A stretch of DNA of 64,000 bases. Origin: Reichenbachiella agariperforans (lineage in GTDB: Bacteria; Bacteroidota; Bacteroidia; Cytophagales; Cyclobacteriaceae). The notes under the pieces were generated by a model, which worked only from the letters and a program-made list of their open reading frames with translations, was not told where the DNA came from and did not search any database. Position numbers and translations under genes: made by a program. The stretch lies in NCBI RefSeq assembly GCF_900142205.1, contig NZ_FRAA01000004.1, positions 1 through 64,000 of the forward strand. Reading direction: 5' to 3'. Of the stretch, positions 8,393 to 18,721 are shown in pieces (the stretch's first letter is position 1; every line of letters starts with the position of its first letter).

Positions 8393-10081
8393 ATGAAACT
8401 TACTTATGTATTCCTCTCCTTTTGGATGCTAGGTTTATTCACATCCTGTGTTGACAAACACCCCAAGGCAGACATGGTTATATTCAACGGATTGATTCAT
8501 ACACTGAACAAGAAAGAACCTCGTGCAGAAGCTCTCGCCATAGTAGATGGAAAAATAGTCTACGTCGGTAACAACCTCAACGCCAACAACTGGGTAGGTG
8601 ACAGTACGAAAATTTTGGATTTAAACAAAAAAACAGTTGTTCCCGGCTTCATCGATGGTCATGCACACCTGATGGGTGTTGGCTACAACATGATGAACCT
8701 CGATCTATCAAAAACCAACAGTTACGAAGAGATCATTTCAGCAGTAAAAGCCAAGGCATCCTCTACCAAAAAAGGTGAGTGGATCATCGGGCGAGGATGG
8801 CATCAAGAAAAATGGGACAGCATCCCCTCTCCTTCCTTTCAGGGCTTCCCTACGAACGATTCATTATCCGCGGTATCCCCTAACAATCCCGTCGTACTCA
8901 TGCATGCGAGTGGACACCTTATTTTGGTCAATCAAAAAGCACTCAAACTCGCCAAAATCACTAAAAAAACAACTAATCCAGAAGGTGGTGAAATCTTCCG
9001 AAACGAAGACGACCTCCCAACTGGGATACTCAATGAATCCGCTACTCAACTCGTCCAAAGCATTATCCCTGAACCTAGCGACGAAAAAAGAATAGAAGCG
9101 CTAAACCATGCCATAGAAGAATACCTCAGTCATGGCGTCACTGCTGTACACGACGCAGGGATCGACCAAAAAACAATCGCACTCTACGAATCCTTCTACA
9201 ACCAAAACATGCTTCACCTCCGTGTCAATGCCATGCTAGATGGAAGTGACAGCAAACTGCTAGATCATTGGTTCCAAACTGGACCAAAAGTAGACAATGA
9301 TTTTTTAACTGTGCGCACGATCAAACTCTATGCTGACGGTGCCTTAGGCTCGCGTGGAGCACTCATGTTAGAGCCCTACAGTGATGCGCCCGAAGAGTCT
9401 GGCAAAAAAATCACCACCGCAGACCAACTACTCCGCGTATCTGAGCGCGCTTACGAGACGGGTTTTCAAGTAGCCATCCACTGTATCGGAGATGCCGCTA
9501 ACAAGGCCGTACTTAACATCTACAAAATTGTATTTCAGTCCGACACCACGAAAGTAAACCCAAGGTTTCGCATCGAACATGCACAGCACATCGCTGCGGA
9601 TGACATACCGAGATTTGGCGAAATGGGCGTGATCCCATCTATGCAAGCCATACACATGTCCTCCGATCGACCATGGGCAATACACCGTATCGGCGAAGAG
9701 CGCATCAAAGAGGGAGCCTATGTCTGGAGAAAACTCATCGACTCTGGCGCCACAGTCATGAATGGTACAGATGCCCCCGTCGAGCCCGTTAGTGTCCTTG
9801 CTAATTTTTATGCATCCATCACCCGAAAAACACTCAGTGGTGATCCAGAGGATGGTTTCGAAGGAGACCAAAAAATGACTCGAATCGAAGCACTAGAATC
9901 TCTCACCATCAACAATGCCTACGGTGCATTCCAAGAAGACATCAAAGGCTGTATAGAAATCGGAAAAGTAGCAGATCTCACGATACTCTCTCAAGATATC
10001 ATGTCTATCCCTGAAGAAGACATCCTAAAAACAGAGATCGAATACACCATCGTCGATGGTCAAGTCAGATACAAGAAATAG
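8393..10081 (+). CDS. Lipoprotein amidohydrolase, YtcJ-like (Amidohydro_3)
   Basis: 562 residues from the ATG at 8393, giving a lipoprotein signal (MKLTYVFLSFWMLGLFTSC). The following Cys would be lipidated. Metal-site segments of the amidohydrolase superfamily are present: GFIDGHAHL (HxH), AIHCIGDAANKAVL, RIEHAQH and NGTDAPVEP. N- and C-terminal beta-sandwich strands flank the barrel (AEALAIVDGKIVYVG, GKVADLTILSQD). Family members hydrolyse cyclic or N-acyl amides; the substrate is not predictable. The anchored position suggests periplasmic hydrolysis. It converges with the metallophosphoesterase gene, leaving one base between the two stop codons. Confidence 0.9.
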   Translation: MKLTYVFLSFWMLGLFTSCVDKHPKADMVIFNGLIHTLNKKEPRAEALAIVDGKIVYVGNNLNANNWVGDSTKILDLNKKTVVPGFIDGHAHLMGVGYNMMNLDLSKTNSYEEIISAVKAKASSTKKGEWIIGRGWHQEKWDSIPSPSFQGFPTNDSLSAVSPNNPVVLMHASGHLILVNQKALKLAKITKKTTNPEGGEIFRNEDDLPTGILNESATQLVQSIIPEPSDEKRIEALNHAIEEYLSHGVTAVHDAGIDQKTIALYESFYNQNMLHLRVNAMLDGSDSKLLDHWFQTGPKVDNDFLTVRTIKLYADGALGSRGALMLEPYSDAPEESGKKITTADQLLRVSERAYETGFQVAIHCIGDAANKAVLNIYKIVFQSDTTKVNPRFRIEHAQHIAADDIPRFGEMGVIPSMQAIHMSSDRPWAIHRIGEERIKEGAYVWRKLIDSGATVMNGTDAPVEPVSVLANFYASITRKTLSGDPEDGFEGDQKMTRIEALESLTINNAYGAFQEDIKGCIEIGKVADLTILSQDIMSIPEEDILKTEIEYTIVDGQVRYKK

Positions 10082-10082
10082 T

Positions 10083-11324
10083 TTAAGCCTTTTTCAGCTC
10101 CAAAATCGTGATCTCTGGCAAAATACCTATACGGCCAGGGTAACCCAAAAAGCCAAACCCACGATTAACATAGAGATACTGTTCCCCTTGCTGATATAGA
10201 TCAGCCCATTGCTTATAGATGTACTGTGATGGACTCCAACGAAAATCTCCTATCTCTATCCCAAACTGAAAACCATGCGTATGCCCAGACAGCGTCAAAT
10301 CTATATCTCCAAACTCGGGACGTACCTGAGCATCCCAGTGACTAGGGTCATGAGATAGCAGAATCTTTGTATCCGCCTCCACATATTGGCTGGCCTTGGT
10401 CAGATCACCATATTTAGCAAATCTCCCCTTCCCCCAGTTCTCCACACCTATTAAAGCGAGTCGTTCGCCATCTACTTCCACATATCGATGCTCGTTGAGC
10501 ATGATATCCCACCCCATATTTTTATGTGATTGGATCAAGTCTTCTAAATTCTTTTGCTTGGACTGTGTAGATCTCCATTGTTTATAATCTCCATAGTCAT
10601 GATTACCCAAGACGGAAAACTGCCCTAGAGGAGCCTTCACCTTAGAAAAGATATCCATGTAATCAGCCACTTCTTTGGATTCATTGTTGACCAGATCGCC
10701 GGTAAATAGGAACAAGTCGGGCTTCTCCGCCATCATCAGGTCTATACCTCCCTGAACTGCCCGTTTGTTATAGAAGCTCCCGCTATGGATATCCGACAAC
10801 TGAGCAATCTTCACTCCATCAAATGCTTTGGGTAGATTTGGGAGCAAAATGGTTTTCCTTCTGACTCTGTAGTCATAAGCTCCTGATAAAATCCCATAAC
10901 TCATCATCGCTACGGGTACAGCACCAGCCACCAAAGCTGATTTCGCCAAGAATTCCGATCGCGTTATTCCTTCCGCCGCTTGCGTCACCCCTCCATTGTT
11001 CACTATCCCTCGATAAGCGTACTTACCCAGCCGAATGATATCATCCAAAAAGACAAACACGCCCGCGATCAATTTAGAAACAATATTCATCATGATACCT
11101 GTCGCGACAAAATTCCGAAAAGTAGCCAATTCGAAAGTATCCATACGATTCCAAAAGAGTAGCCCTACTACTGCCAACAACGTAAACAACCAGTAAATAG
11201 AATATAGTATGGTTTTAATCAGCTGGGATTGATTCTGGGTGAGTAATCTAACCGCCTGAAACACATAGTAGTCCAAAGCTAGGAAAGCCAGAAAAAAGAA
11301 AACAAGAAGTACGAATCTATTCAT
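10083..11324 (-). CDS. Membrane-anchored metallophosphoesterase
   Basis: 413 residues. Three hydrophobic N-terminal segments (~3-28, ~37-60, ~70-98), then a linker with another apolar stretch (EFLAKSALVAGAVPVAMMSYGIL). The C-terminal ~260 residues are a calcineurin-like phosphoesterase with the full metal-ligand set: QLSDIHSG, FTGDLVN, VLGNHDYG, LLSHDPSHW and SGHTHGFQFG. This matches the YaeI/YkuE-like group acting at the membrane on lipid-linked or unknown phosphoesters; the substrate is not determined. The gene ends one base from the convergent amidohydrolase gene, with no terminator between. Confidence 0.9.
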   Translation of the reverse strand: MNRFVLLVFFFLAFLALDYYVFQAVRLLTQNQSQLIKTILYSIYWLFTLLAVVGLLFWNRMDTFELATFRNFVATGIMMNIVSKLIAGVFVFLDDIIRLGKYAYRGIVNNGGVTQAAEGITRSEFLAKSALVAGAVPVAMMSYGILSGAYDYRVRRKTILLPNLPKAFDGVKIAQLSDIHSGSFYNKRAVQGGIDLMMAEKPDLFLFTGDLVNNESKEVADYMDIFSKVKAPLGQFSVLGNHDYGDYKQWRSTQSKQKNLEDLIQSHKNMGWDIMLNEHRYVEVDGERLALIGVENWGKGRFAKYGDLTKASQYVEADTKILLSHDPSHWDAQVRPEFGDIDLTLSGHTHGFQFGIEIGDFRWSPSQYIYKQWADLYQQGEQYLYVNRGFGFLGYPGRIGILPEITILELKKA

Positions 11325-11390
11325 AGATCACTGTTTACGGCGGTATGGCCGAGATGTTATTATACAATTGATTGATTTTTACGCCAGTCA

Positions 11391-11420
11391 TTTGACAATT
11401 GCGAAGGGATGTTAACTTTG
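11391..11420 (+). promoter_or_regulatory. Promoter of aroB
   Basis: TTTG at 11391-11394 and TAACTTTG (TAnnTTTG) at 11413-11420, 18 bases apart: a full Bacteroidota -33/-7 pair. Transcription would begin near 11425, which rules out the in-frame start at 11409 and supports the ATG at 11439. Confidence 0.6.
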
Positions 11421-11438
11421 CGACCTCAAAAGCACACC

Positions 11439-12485
11439 ATGGAAAATCACAATACGGAAGTTACCACGAATATACAGGAGAGCATCACGCGTTTTCTAGC
11501 CAGTAGAAAGTATAGCAAAATAGCCGTATTGGTGGATGAAAACACGGAAGCACATTGTCTTCCCAAAATACTGGATGCCCTACCTGACCACTACCTCATC
11601 ACCATCCCCAGTGGAGAGTCTAACAAGAACCTCTCTACCTGTGAAGACATTTGGATGGCATTGACCGAAGCAGGTTTTGACCGCAAAGGACTCATGATCA
11701 ACCTCGGCGGTGGTGTCATCGGTGACATGGGAGGATTTGTAGCCAGTACTTACAAGCGTGGATTTGAGTTTCTCAACATCCCTACCACATTACTTTCACA
11801 AGTGGATGCCAGTGTAGGCGGCAAGCTAGGCGTAGATTTTCATGGATTTAAAAACCACATCGGCATCTTCAACGAACCTCAAAACGTACTCATCTATACC
11901 GACTTCTACAGTACACTACCCAAAGAAGAGGTTCGATCAGGTTTCGCGGAAGTCATCAAGCATGGGCTGATCTATGATGCAGCCTACTGGGAGCAAGTCA
12001 AAACCATCGACCCTTACCGTCACGACTGGACGGAGGTTGTTTCACATTCCATCGACATCAAAAAAAAGGTGGTTACAGAAGACCCTTTCGAGTCTGGGTT
12101 GAGGAAAATCCTAAACTTTGGTCACACGATCGGTCACGCCATTGAATCTTACTTTTTGGAAATCCCTGGAGAGAGACTATTACATGGAGAAGCGATCGCA
12201 GTAGGCATGATTACAGAAGCGTATCTCTCACACAAACTGACAGGGCTGAGCAAAGAGTCTCTTGAGGAGATTACGGATTTTTTGATTAAAGTCTATGCAC
12301 CGAAGAAAATCGATGCGAAGTTGTTCGAGGAGATATTGGGACTGACGACACAGGACAAGAAGAATGAAGGAGGAATAGTGCAATTCAGTCTACTCAAAGA
12401 AATAGGTAGCTGTACGATCAATATCCCGATAGGGATTCCAGACATGATCGACAGCTTGTTTTACCTCAACGAGCGAATAGGATAA
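11439..12485 (+). CDS. aroB: 3-dehydroquinate synthase
   Basis: 348 residues. Second step of the shikimate pathway: DAHP to 3-dehydroquinate using NAD and a divalent metal. Seen: the nucleotide-binding loop GGGVIGDMGGFVASTYKRG, IPTTLLSQVDASVGGKLGVDF, the metal/substrate segment RSGFAEVIKHGLIYD, and the His-rich NFGHTIGHAIESY and LLHGEAIAVGM. Slightly shorter than the ~360-residue enterobacterial enzyme. The ATG at 11439 is chosen because the promoter lies just upstream. aroA lies 520 bases further on the same strand, separated by a small minus-strand gene. Confidence 0.95.
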   Translation: MENHNTEVTTNIQESITRFLASRKYSKIAVLVDENTEAHCLPKILDALPDHYLITIPSGESNKNLSTCEDIWMALTEAGFDRKGLMINLGGGVIGDMGGFVASTYKRGFEFLNIPTTLLSQVDASVGGKLGVDFHGFKNHIGIFNEPQNVLIYTDFYSTLPKEEVRSGFAEVIKHGLIYDAAYWEQVKTIDPYRHDWTEVVSHSIDIKKKVVTEDPFESGLRKILNFGHTIGHAIESYFLEIPGERLLHGEAIAVGMITEAYLSHKLTGLSKESLEEITDFLIKVYAPKKIDAKLFEEILGLTTQDKKNEGGIVQFSLLKEIGSCTINIPIGIPDMIDSLFYLNERIG

Positions 12486-12496
12486 ACGCAGAGCGG

Positions 12497-12655
12497 CTAG
12501 ATAAACATCCGCTCTTGTTTCTTCTTAGAATCCACTCGATTCACTTTTTGAACCACTCTATCATTCTTAATGATAGAGTAGGTAGCCAATCCTAAGACTG
12601 TCGCAGTGACACCTGCGATCAGTGTAGGTACGATACTTTTTCTTGCTTTTTTCAT
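12497..12655 (-). CDS. 52-residue single-span membrane protein
   Basis: A small unlisted frame running from an ATG at 12655 to a TAG at 12497-12499. It encodes a basic N-terminus (MKKARKS), one hydrophobic segment of about 20 residues (IVPTLIAGVTATVLGLATYS), and a charged tail rich in Lys/Arg/Asp ending ERMFI. The layout is a plausible N-in membrane microprotein. A purine-rich AGGATTG lies upstream of the start. It is antisense to and between aroB and aroA, so it is not part of their transcript. No family recognised. It is supported by amino-acid layout only. Confidence 0.5.
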   Translation of the reverse strand: MKKARKSIVPTLIAGVTATVLGLATYSIIKNDRVVQKVNRVDSKKKQERMFI

Positions 12656-13004
12656 ATCTTTTTCATTCAATCCTCATGCCTCTCACACCTTAGTGAGCAG
12701 TGGGTATATATACGCTGATAATACAATTTTAGATGGCTCATCCCCCTAAATATTATCATATATATTTTCATCGATGCTAACAATGTAGGGGATGGCTAAA
12801 ACTCAGATTATTATTCAAAGTACGGTTTCTCCTACCTCCCTCTCCAAATAATATTTGGCTGAAACAGGTCAAACGAACCATTCCCTCCACCTTTTTATCT
12901 CTCCTCATCCGTAAAACCATAATTCGGTTTCAAAATCCATCAATCTATCTAGTGCCTGTCTGATTTTCGGATTAATATTGCCGAATAATCTAAGACTAGA
13001 AAAT
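12656..13004. other. Intergenic gap upstream of aroA
   Basis: No gene seen. Contains a loose inverted repeat CATCCCCCTA (12739-12748) / TAGGGGATG (12786-12794) around an AT-rich 37-base interior, and TAATATTG (12973-12980), one mismatch from the -7 consensus, 25 bases before the aroA start. Confidence 0.4.
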
Positions 13005-14240
13005 ATGAGTGACGCATTATTCCTTGCAAAACACCAAGCCAAACTATCATTAACTGTTCCTTTGACCTCATCCAAGAGCGAAAGCAACAGGGCTCTTTTG
13101 ATTCAAAAACTAGGTGGCAACCAAGCGTCACTAGATAACCTCTCGACTGCACGGGACACTGTCACGATGAAGCGCCTGCTGTCCTCTGATGACGAAAAGC
13201 TAGACGTATTAGATGCAGGTACGGTCATGCGTTTTATGACGGCTTACCTTGCCATGGGATCGACCCAAAGACAAATCACAGGTACACCACGCATGTGCAA
13301 GCGTCCCATCAAGATACTCGCTGAGGCACTCAACGACCTAGGTGCTAACATCAGCTACCTAGGAGAAGAAGGCTACCCACCCCTACAGTTCGAGCCATTT
13401 CAATCGCAAAAAACAAACAGTCTCACGATCCCTGGCAACATCAGCAGCCAATACATATCTGCGCTACTAATGATCGCTCCGACACTACCAGAAGGATTAA
13501 CCATCCATCTCGAAGGAGAAATATATAGTCGTCCATACATAGAGATGACGCTCAACCTCATGAAACACTTCGGTATAGACAGTCAGTTCGAAGAGCAATC
13601 TATCACCGTAGCGTCTCAAAACTACCAAGCCAACAGCTATACCATAGAATCCGACTGGTCAGGCGCTAGCTACTGGTACAGTCTCGTATCCATGGCATCA
13701 GAAGCAGAGGTTACACTTACGGGACTAAGAGAGAAATCCAACCAAGGCGATAGTGCCATAGCACAGATCATGGAAGGAATCGGTGTAAAATCTGTATTCA
13801 CTGACAATGCGGTCACACTAACCAAATGTGACCACAAAGCACACATGGTGATAGACTTCAAATCCTGCCCTGACCTAGCACAGACAGTATTCGTATGTGC
13901 AGCGGTCAAAGGTGTAAGTCTAGAAATGACAGGGCTAGAAAGTCTTCGTATCAAAGAAACCGACCGTACAGCCGCCATGGCTACCGAGCTTGCCAAACTA
14001 GGTGCCAAACTAGAAGAAACCAAACCAGGCACATGGGTACTCACTCCTATGCCAAAGGATCATGTGATCACTGCTCCTGTCACGTTCGATAGCTATGACG
14101 ACCACCGCATGGCGATGGCACTTGCACCTGTATCTATGCTTTGCGATGTAGTGATCAACGAACCAGAGGTAGTGGTCAAGTCCTACCCAGAATATTGGGA
14201 CCACCTCAAAATGGCAGGCATCCAAATCACAGAAAAATAA
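13005..14240 (+). CDS. aroA: 3-phosphoshikimate 1-carboxyvinyltransferase (EPSP synthase)
   Basis: 411 residues from the ATG at 13005 (MSDALFLAKHQ). Condenses shikimate-3-phosphate with PEP in the shikimate pathway. Motifs: SKSESNRALLIQ near residue 26, DAGTVMRFMTAYLA, TPRMCKRPIKILAEAL, the two-domain hinge region, ESLRIKETDRTAAMATEL and DSYDDHRMAMALAP near the C-terminus. The length is a little short of the usual ~430 and some loops (such as VMRF for the common AMRP/TMRF) diverge, as in other Bacteroidota enzymes. It lies downstream of aroB but has its own leader. Confidence 0.94.
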   Translation: MSDALFLAKHQAKLSLTVPLTSSKSESNRALLIQKLGGNQASLDNLSTARDTVTMKRLLSSDDEKLDVLDAGTVMRFMTAYLAMGSTQRQITGTPRMCKRPIKILAEALNDLGANISYLGEEGYPPLQFEPFQSQKTNSLTIPGNISSQYISALLMIAPTLPEGLTIHLEGEIYSRPYIEMTLNLMKHFGIDSQFEEQSITVASQNYQANSYTIESDWSGASYWYSLVSMASEAEVTLTGLREKSNQGDSAIAQIMEGIGVKSVFTDNAVTLTKCDHKAHMVIDFKSCPDLAQTVFVCAAVKGVSLEMTGLESLRIKETDRTAAMATELAKLGAKLEETKPGTWVLTPMPKDHVITAPVTFDSYDDHRMAMALAPVSMLCDVVINEPEVVVKSYPEYWDHLKMAGIQITEK

Positions 14241-14295
14241 GTACCACTGAACCGAAAGAGAAGGATTTGGGTTCTTATACATTGAAACATATATT

Positions 14296-15501
14296 TTGAA
14301 ACAAAACCGAATCCTTTCTACTATCGTCATTGCGCAGTTTGGCTGCACCTCTATTTGGTTCGCTAGTAATGCCGTGATTGACCAACTCATCACGGCCTAT
14401 AGTTTTCCCGATAATGCAATGAGTGTACTGACATCTGCAGTGCAGTTGGGTTTCATAGCAGGTACGCTTAGTTACGCACTACTCAACCTGACGGATAAAT
14501 ATTCGCCTTCAACAGTCTTTTTGATCAGTGCGCTAATAGGAGCATCTGCTAACTATGCCATCACTTGGGTCACTCCATCTTTGCTATATTTCTCATCTCT
14601 ACGGTTTCTAGTAGGTTTCTTTTTAGCTGGAATTTATCCTGTCGGCATGAAAATCGCCGCAGATTACTCTCAAAAAGGGCTAGGAAAATCACTAGGCTAC
14701 CTAATAGGAGCACTAGTGATAGGTACTGCACTACCTCACCTACTCCGTGGTAGCTTTAATGATCTATCTTGGCAGGTTGTCTTTGTCAGCACTTCTGCAC
14801 TATGCGCTACGGGCGGTATACTGATACGAATATTCGTACCAGATGGGCCACACCGTAGACCCGCTCAAAAAATAAAACTCAATCAGACCTTCCTCATATT
14901 CAGAGACAAAAAATTCACTTCGGCAGCATTAGGCTACTTCGGTCACATGTGGGAGCTTTATACTTTTTGGGCACTCGTCCCTGCTATTATTAGTTTTTCG
15001 GTCTCTTCTGAGACATCTATCAGTCCATCGATACTTTCCTTTGGAGTCATAGGGATAGGTAGTGTAGCTTGTATAGTCGCTGGCCGACTATCGCAACATA
15101 TCGAACCCTCGCGAATTGCATACGCTAACCTATTGGGGTCAGGATTATGTGCTTTGGGAGCAGGACTACTTGTCATCATAGGGTACCCTCCACTTATTTA
15201 TGGTTTCTTATTGGTGTGGGGGTGGTTGGTGATTGCAGATTCTCCGATGTTCTCTACGCTCGTAGCAAATAGCGCACCCGCTCATCTCAAAGGCAGCGCA
15301 CTAACATTGGTCAATTGTATAGGTTATGCAATCACCATCATTAGTCTCCTATGCATAGGGTATCTATATAGGAGCTTTGGTCTCTATTTTGCGCTCCCAG
15401 CATTGGCTATCGGCCCAGTACTGAGCTGGATACTACATCAACAAGACAACCACAATAAAACACCTGTGATAAAACATGAAAAAATCACTACAAATAGGTA
15501 G
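14296..15501 (+). CDS. MFS transporter
   Basis: 401 residues with about 12 hydrophobic segments in two halves separated by a cytoplasmic loop near residues 185-215 (PDGPHRRPAQKIKLNQTF). The major-facilitator pattern is visible (LRFLVGFFLAGIYPVGMKIAADY in the first half). There is no in-frame ATG near the N-terminus, so TTG at 14296 is the probable start; it gives the normal opening LKQNRILSTIVIAQFGCTSIWF. The family resembles the CynX/NarK-like small-anion or nitrate transporter group, but the substrate is not determined. It begins 55 bases after aroA and could be co-transcribed. Confidence 0.85.
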   Translation: MKQNRILSTIVIAQFGCTSIWFASNAVIDQLITAYSFPDNAMSVLTSAVQLGFIAGTLSYALLNLTDKYSPSTVFLISALIGASANYAITWVTPSLLYFSSLRFLVGFFLAGIYPVGMKIAADYSQKGLGKSLGYLIGALVIGTALPHLLRGSFNDLSWQVVFVSTSALCATGGILIRIFVPDGPHRRPAQKIKLNQTFLIFRDKKFTSAALGYFGHMWELYTFWALVPAIISFSVSSETSISPSILSFGVIGIGSVACIVAGRLSQHIEPSRIAYANLLGSGLCALGAGLLVIIGYPPLIYGFLLVWGWLVIADSPMFSTLVANSAPAHLKGSALTLVNCIGYAITIISLLCIGYLYRSFGLYFALPALAIGPVLSWILHQQDNHNKTPVIKHEKITTNR

Positions 15502-15921
15502 GTAAATCTCTTAACATACATATAACATGCAGTCCATCCCCATAAATATGGAAAGAAACATAGCGATAGTTTCAGAGTATAGAAATAAAATTATATTTTA
15601 CAATAAGCCTATATAGACAAATTAGTTAGAGGTGATTTCAGCAAGAGAAGAACATACATTTACTCGATATAAACAATCAAAAACCTATTGTTTAATATCT
15701 CAATACCCAGCTATTCTAATACACATGTCATTCCTAGGCAAAATCACCTAACTTAAAAATATGGGTTTTGACCAATTGTTTTATACCCTGCAGTGTAGCT
15801 ACTTTTGCCTTAGATTTTTATCTCAGAGACGAGTATAACAGTCCTAGGCAGAAGGTTTAGTTAACCTGACTATTTAATATCTTCTAACTAGAATAAGTAC
15901 AATCCAAACACCGACTTTACC
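15502..15921. other. Long leader/intergenic gap before the chemoreceptor gene
   Basis: 420 bases, AT-rich, with no coding frame recognised. It holds the promoter listed next and a 5' leader of about 108 bases. No riboswitch-like fold recognised. Confidence 0.5.
15775..15807 (+). promoter_or_regulatory. Candidate promoter of the chemoreceptor-YfiR-receptor group
   Basis: TACTTTTG at 15800-15807 fits TAnnTTTG. ATTG at 15775-15778 is a weak -33 at 21 bases spacing. Confidence 0.4.
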
Positions 15922-18072
15922 ATGAATAAGGTTAAAGATTTTTTTAGCAATATCAACGTCACCATTGGCAAGAAAATTAGGACCAGTTTTTTGATTCTAA
16001 TACTAGTGATCTTATTTAACGTTCTGTACACCTCACTGACGCTCAATACGAGTATAGGAGTACTGAACACGATCTCTAATGATGTCAACCCTACGCTGAC
16101 CGTACTCCGAGACTTTAATAGGCTCATCACGGACAGTAAAACCTATAGCACCAACTGGGTCTATATCAGTACCTATAAAAAGGACAAAGAAAAGCTAGCG
16201 GAGATTCACAGTACGATCTATCCCGCACAGAAAGAGAAGATACTATCAATGGTCGACCAGTTAGCGCTGGAGGAAGAACGAGAAGAAATACGGTCGATCG
16301 TTGATGCTTTTGAACTCATACTCGCAGACCAAACCACAGTCATGGAGAGTCTCCAAAGTGGAATGGATTATGAAGACCCTATGACGGTATTCATCTGCGA
16401 AGACCTGATCGAAAGTAACATCGTACCACAGAGTGACGACCTCATCGATAGACTCAATGCTACCATAGCTGTCAAAAACCAACACTCCGATGAGTTAAAG
16501 GAAACCATGCAGGAGTCTTTCAGCAGCCTCACGATTAACATCATCGTATTGGGTGTGCTAGCAGCCGTATTTGCTTTCATCATATCCAATTGGCTATCGC
16601 GAAACATTACACTACCGATCAAATCACTCCAGGATAAAATCAGCCAAATCCAATTGGGTAAAATCCCTGAAAGCATACATGTTAAGAACAGGGATGAAAT
16701 CGGCAGCATGAGTGAAGGAATCAATTCTCTAATCGAAGGGTTCACCTCTTCATCAGAATTTGCAAGCCAAATCGGTCGAGGAAATCTAAATGCAAACTTC
16801 ACCGCACTGAGCAGCGAAGACGTATTAGGAAATGCTCTCCTATCAATGAGAAACAATCTAACTCGTGTCATCGAAGAAACCAACGATGTAGTAAAACTAG
16901 CTGGTCAGGAAGGACAGCTGGATTCACGAATCAACGTAGAGGATAAAGATGGTGCATGGAAAGACCTAGCACAGGCGGTCAATGATCTGCTCCAATCATT
17001 TGCTACACCGATCATGGAAGTCAAAAGAATCGTATCTGCCATGGCAGAAGGGGACCTAAGAGCTAGATATGAAGGCCAAGGCAAGGGAGAGATCAAACAA
17101 CTCATGGATAGCCTAGAGCGTGCTTTGGTAAACCTGAGTACACTGATTTCTAATATCGTATCCAACGCCAACATTGTAGATGAATCCTCCGTGGAAATGC
17201 TCAATGCCAGCGTAGAAATGAATGCAAACACAGACGAAATTGCTTCTGCCATCGCACAGATGAGTTCTGGTGCTCAGAACCAGGTGGTGAAGGTCGACGA
17301 AACATCAACGCTCGTAGAAGGAATCCTCAGCTCATCGGTACAGATGGGAGCTAAAGCAGAATCTATCAACGATGCTGCCAAAGCAGGGGTGCTCAAAAGT
17401 GAGCGTGGTAGAGCCATGATCGAGAACATCGGTAGTGCCATGGGTGAGATTGACACCTATGCCAAGGAAACTTACACTTCGATCAACGTACTCACACAGC
17501 GTTCTGCGGAGATCAGCAGAGTCCTGGGCGTGATCACAGATATCGCCTCACAAACCAACCTACTCGCACTGAATGCTGCCATCGAAGCAGCTCAAGCAGG
17601 TGATGCTGGTCGTGGTTTTGCGGTAGTTGCCGAGGAGATTAGAAAACTCGCAGAGGATTCTAGAAATTCCGCACAAGAAATTGAAAAACTAGTAGAAGAC
17701 GTACAAAAAGATACACAGCAGGCCTCTAAAGTCATGGAAACCATGAACAAGAGTGTAAGTACAGGATCGTCTGCCACTACAGAAGCATCCGTTGCTTTCC
17801 AAGACATAGCAGAGTCCACGAATCAATCGCTAGCACTCTCTGAAGATATTGTGAATGCAACCAAAGCACAAGGACAGGATATTAGCCAAGTGGTATCTAT
17901 TACCGAATCGGTGGTAGTCATCGCAGAGCAGACCGCAGCAGGTACAGAAGAAATTGCTAGTTCAGCGACTGAACTTTCATCTGGGATGAATAACTACAGT
18001 GAAAAATCCGAAAGGTTGACCAAGGTAGCTGCCTCACTGAAAGAGTTCGCTAGCCAGTTTACATTAAGATAA
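15922..18072 (+). CDS. Methyl-accepting chemotaxis protein
   Basis: 716 residues. Membrane segment 1 at ~19-39 ([20 protein letters not shown]) and segment 2 at ~198-220 enclose a periplasmic helical sensor. A HAMP domain follows, then further HAMP-like helical repeats (~270-400). The signalling domain runs from ~430 to the end. The conserved hairpin tip is intact at ~536-572 ([25 protein letters not shown] then [18 protein letters not shown]). The family relays periplasmic signals to CheA/CheW. No che genes are in the window. The next two plus-strand genes (YfiR family, TonB-dependent receptor) suggest a surface-signalling or c-di-GMP-linked role, but that is inference. Confidence 0.93.
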   Translation: MNKVKDFFSNINVTIGKKIRTSFLILILVILFNVLYTSLTLNTSIGVLNTISNDVNPTLTVLRDFNRLITDSKTYSTNWVYISTYKKDKEKLAEIHSTIYPAQKEKILSMVDQLALEEEREEIRSIVDAFELILADQTTVMESLQSGMDYEDPMTVFICEDLIESNIVPQSDDLIDRLNATIAVKNQHSDELKETMQESFSSLTINIIVLGVLAAVFAFIISNWLSRNITLPIKSLQDKISQIQLGKIPESIHVKNRDEIGSMSEGINSLIEGFTSSSEFASQIGRGNLNANFTALSSEDVLGNALLSMRNNLTRVIEETNDVVKLAGQEGQLDSRINVEDKDGAWKDLAQAVNDLLQSFATPIMEVKRIVSAMAEGDLRARYEGQGKGEIKQLMDSLERALVNLSTLISNIVSNANIVDESSVEMLNASVEMNANTDEIASAIAQMSSGAQNQVVKVDETSTLVEGILSSSVQMGAKAESINDAAKAGVLKSERGRAMIENIGSAMGEIDTYAKETYTSINVLTQRSAEISRVLGVITDIASQTNLLALNAAIEAAQAGDAGRGFAVVAEEIRKLAEDSRNSAQEIEKLVEDVQKDTQQASKVMETMNKSVSTGSSATTEASVAFQDIAESTNQSLALSEDIVNATKAQGQDISQVVSITESVVVIAEQTAAGTEEIASSATELSSGMNNYSEKSERLTKVAASLKEFASQFTLR

Positions 18073-18110
18073 CAGAATCATATAATCAACTCATCTATTT
18101 TACGAATACC

Positions 18111-18611
18111 ATGATGAAAAAAACATTCATAATAACCGCTTTGCTCATCAGCACCCTAGTCATCAACTACAGTGCTCAAGCGCAAGAGAGCAAGTTCAAG
18201 GCTCTATTTATATACAAATTCTCAGAATATGTACAGTGGTCTACCACACCTAGCCCAATGACAGTAGGTATAGTAGGCACCTCTGATGTAAAGGATAAAC
18301 TGGAGTCATTCGCTGCGAGTAAAGGGAATATGCAGGTTATCTCCATCAACTCAGCATCTGATGCCGCAAAATGCCAAATGCTCTACGTACCTGAATCAGA
18401 AGAAAAGAACCTAAGTCTCTATACTTCATTCATTAACAAAAAGAGTATCCTACTCATTTCAGACAATAGCTCTAAAGTGGGTAGAGGAGCAGATATTGGT
18501 TTCTTCTTAGAAGCTGGAAAACTGCGCTTCAAAATAGACAAAAACAACATAGAATCTAAGAATATGGTTCCGAGTTCTAAACTCTTAGCCCTCGGTCAGT
18601 CTATCAACTAA
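18111..18611 (+). CDS. YfiR-family (DUF4154) periplasmic protein
   Basis: 166 residues with a signal peptide ending AQAQ near residue 25. Matches the YfiR/HmsC-type pattern: KFKALFIYKFSEYVQWS at the start, TVGIVGTSDV, the short MLYVPESE strand, KKSILLISDNSS, GADIGFFLEAGKLRFKIDKNNIESKNM and SSKLLALGQSI. In Pseudomonas YfiR represses a membrane diguanylate cyclase from the periplasm. Here the likely partner is the HAMP-containing chemoreceptor 38 bases upstream. The two Cys of Pseudomonas YfiR are not conserved; only one Cys is visible (AAKCQML). It is 110 bases upstream of a TonB-dependent receptor. Confidence 0.88.
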   Translation: MMKKTFIITALLISTLVINYSAQAQESKFKALFIYKFSEYVQWSTTPSPMTVGIVGTSDVKDKLESFAASKGNMQVISINSASDAAKCQMLYVPESEEKNLSLYTSFINKKSILLISDNSSKVGRGADIGFFLEAGKLRFKIDKNNIESKNMVPSSKLLALGQSIN

Positions 18612-18721
18612 GTTCCTACTTACACACGATAACAAAATTCTAGTAACTCTGATTTTCTCAAATCGCATTTGAGGGCGGAAGAGGACTGTCTAGTAATTAC
18701 CAACACCTAAAACTTAATACA

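Noticed and set aside
9428-9871. 147-codon minus-strand frame
   Set aside because: Complement of the amidohydrolase metal-site region; no independent support.
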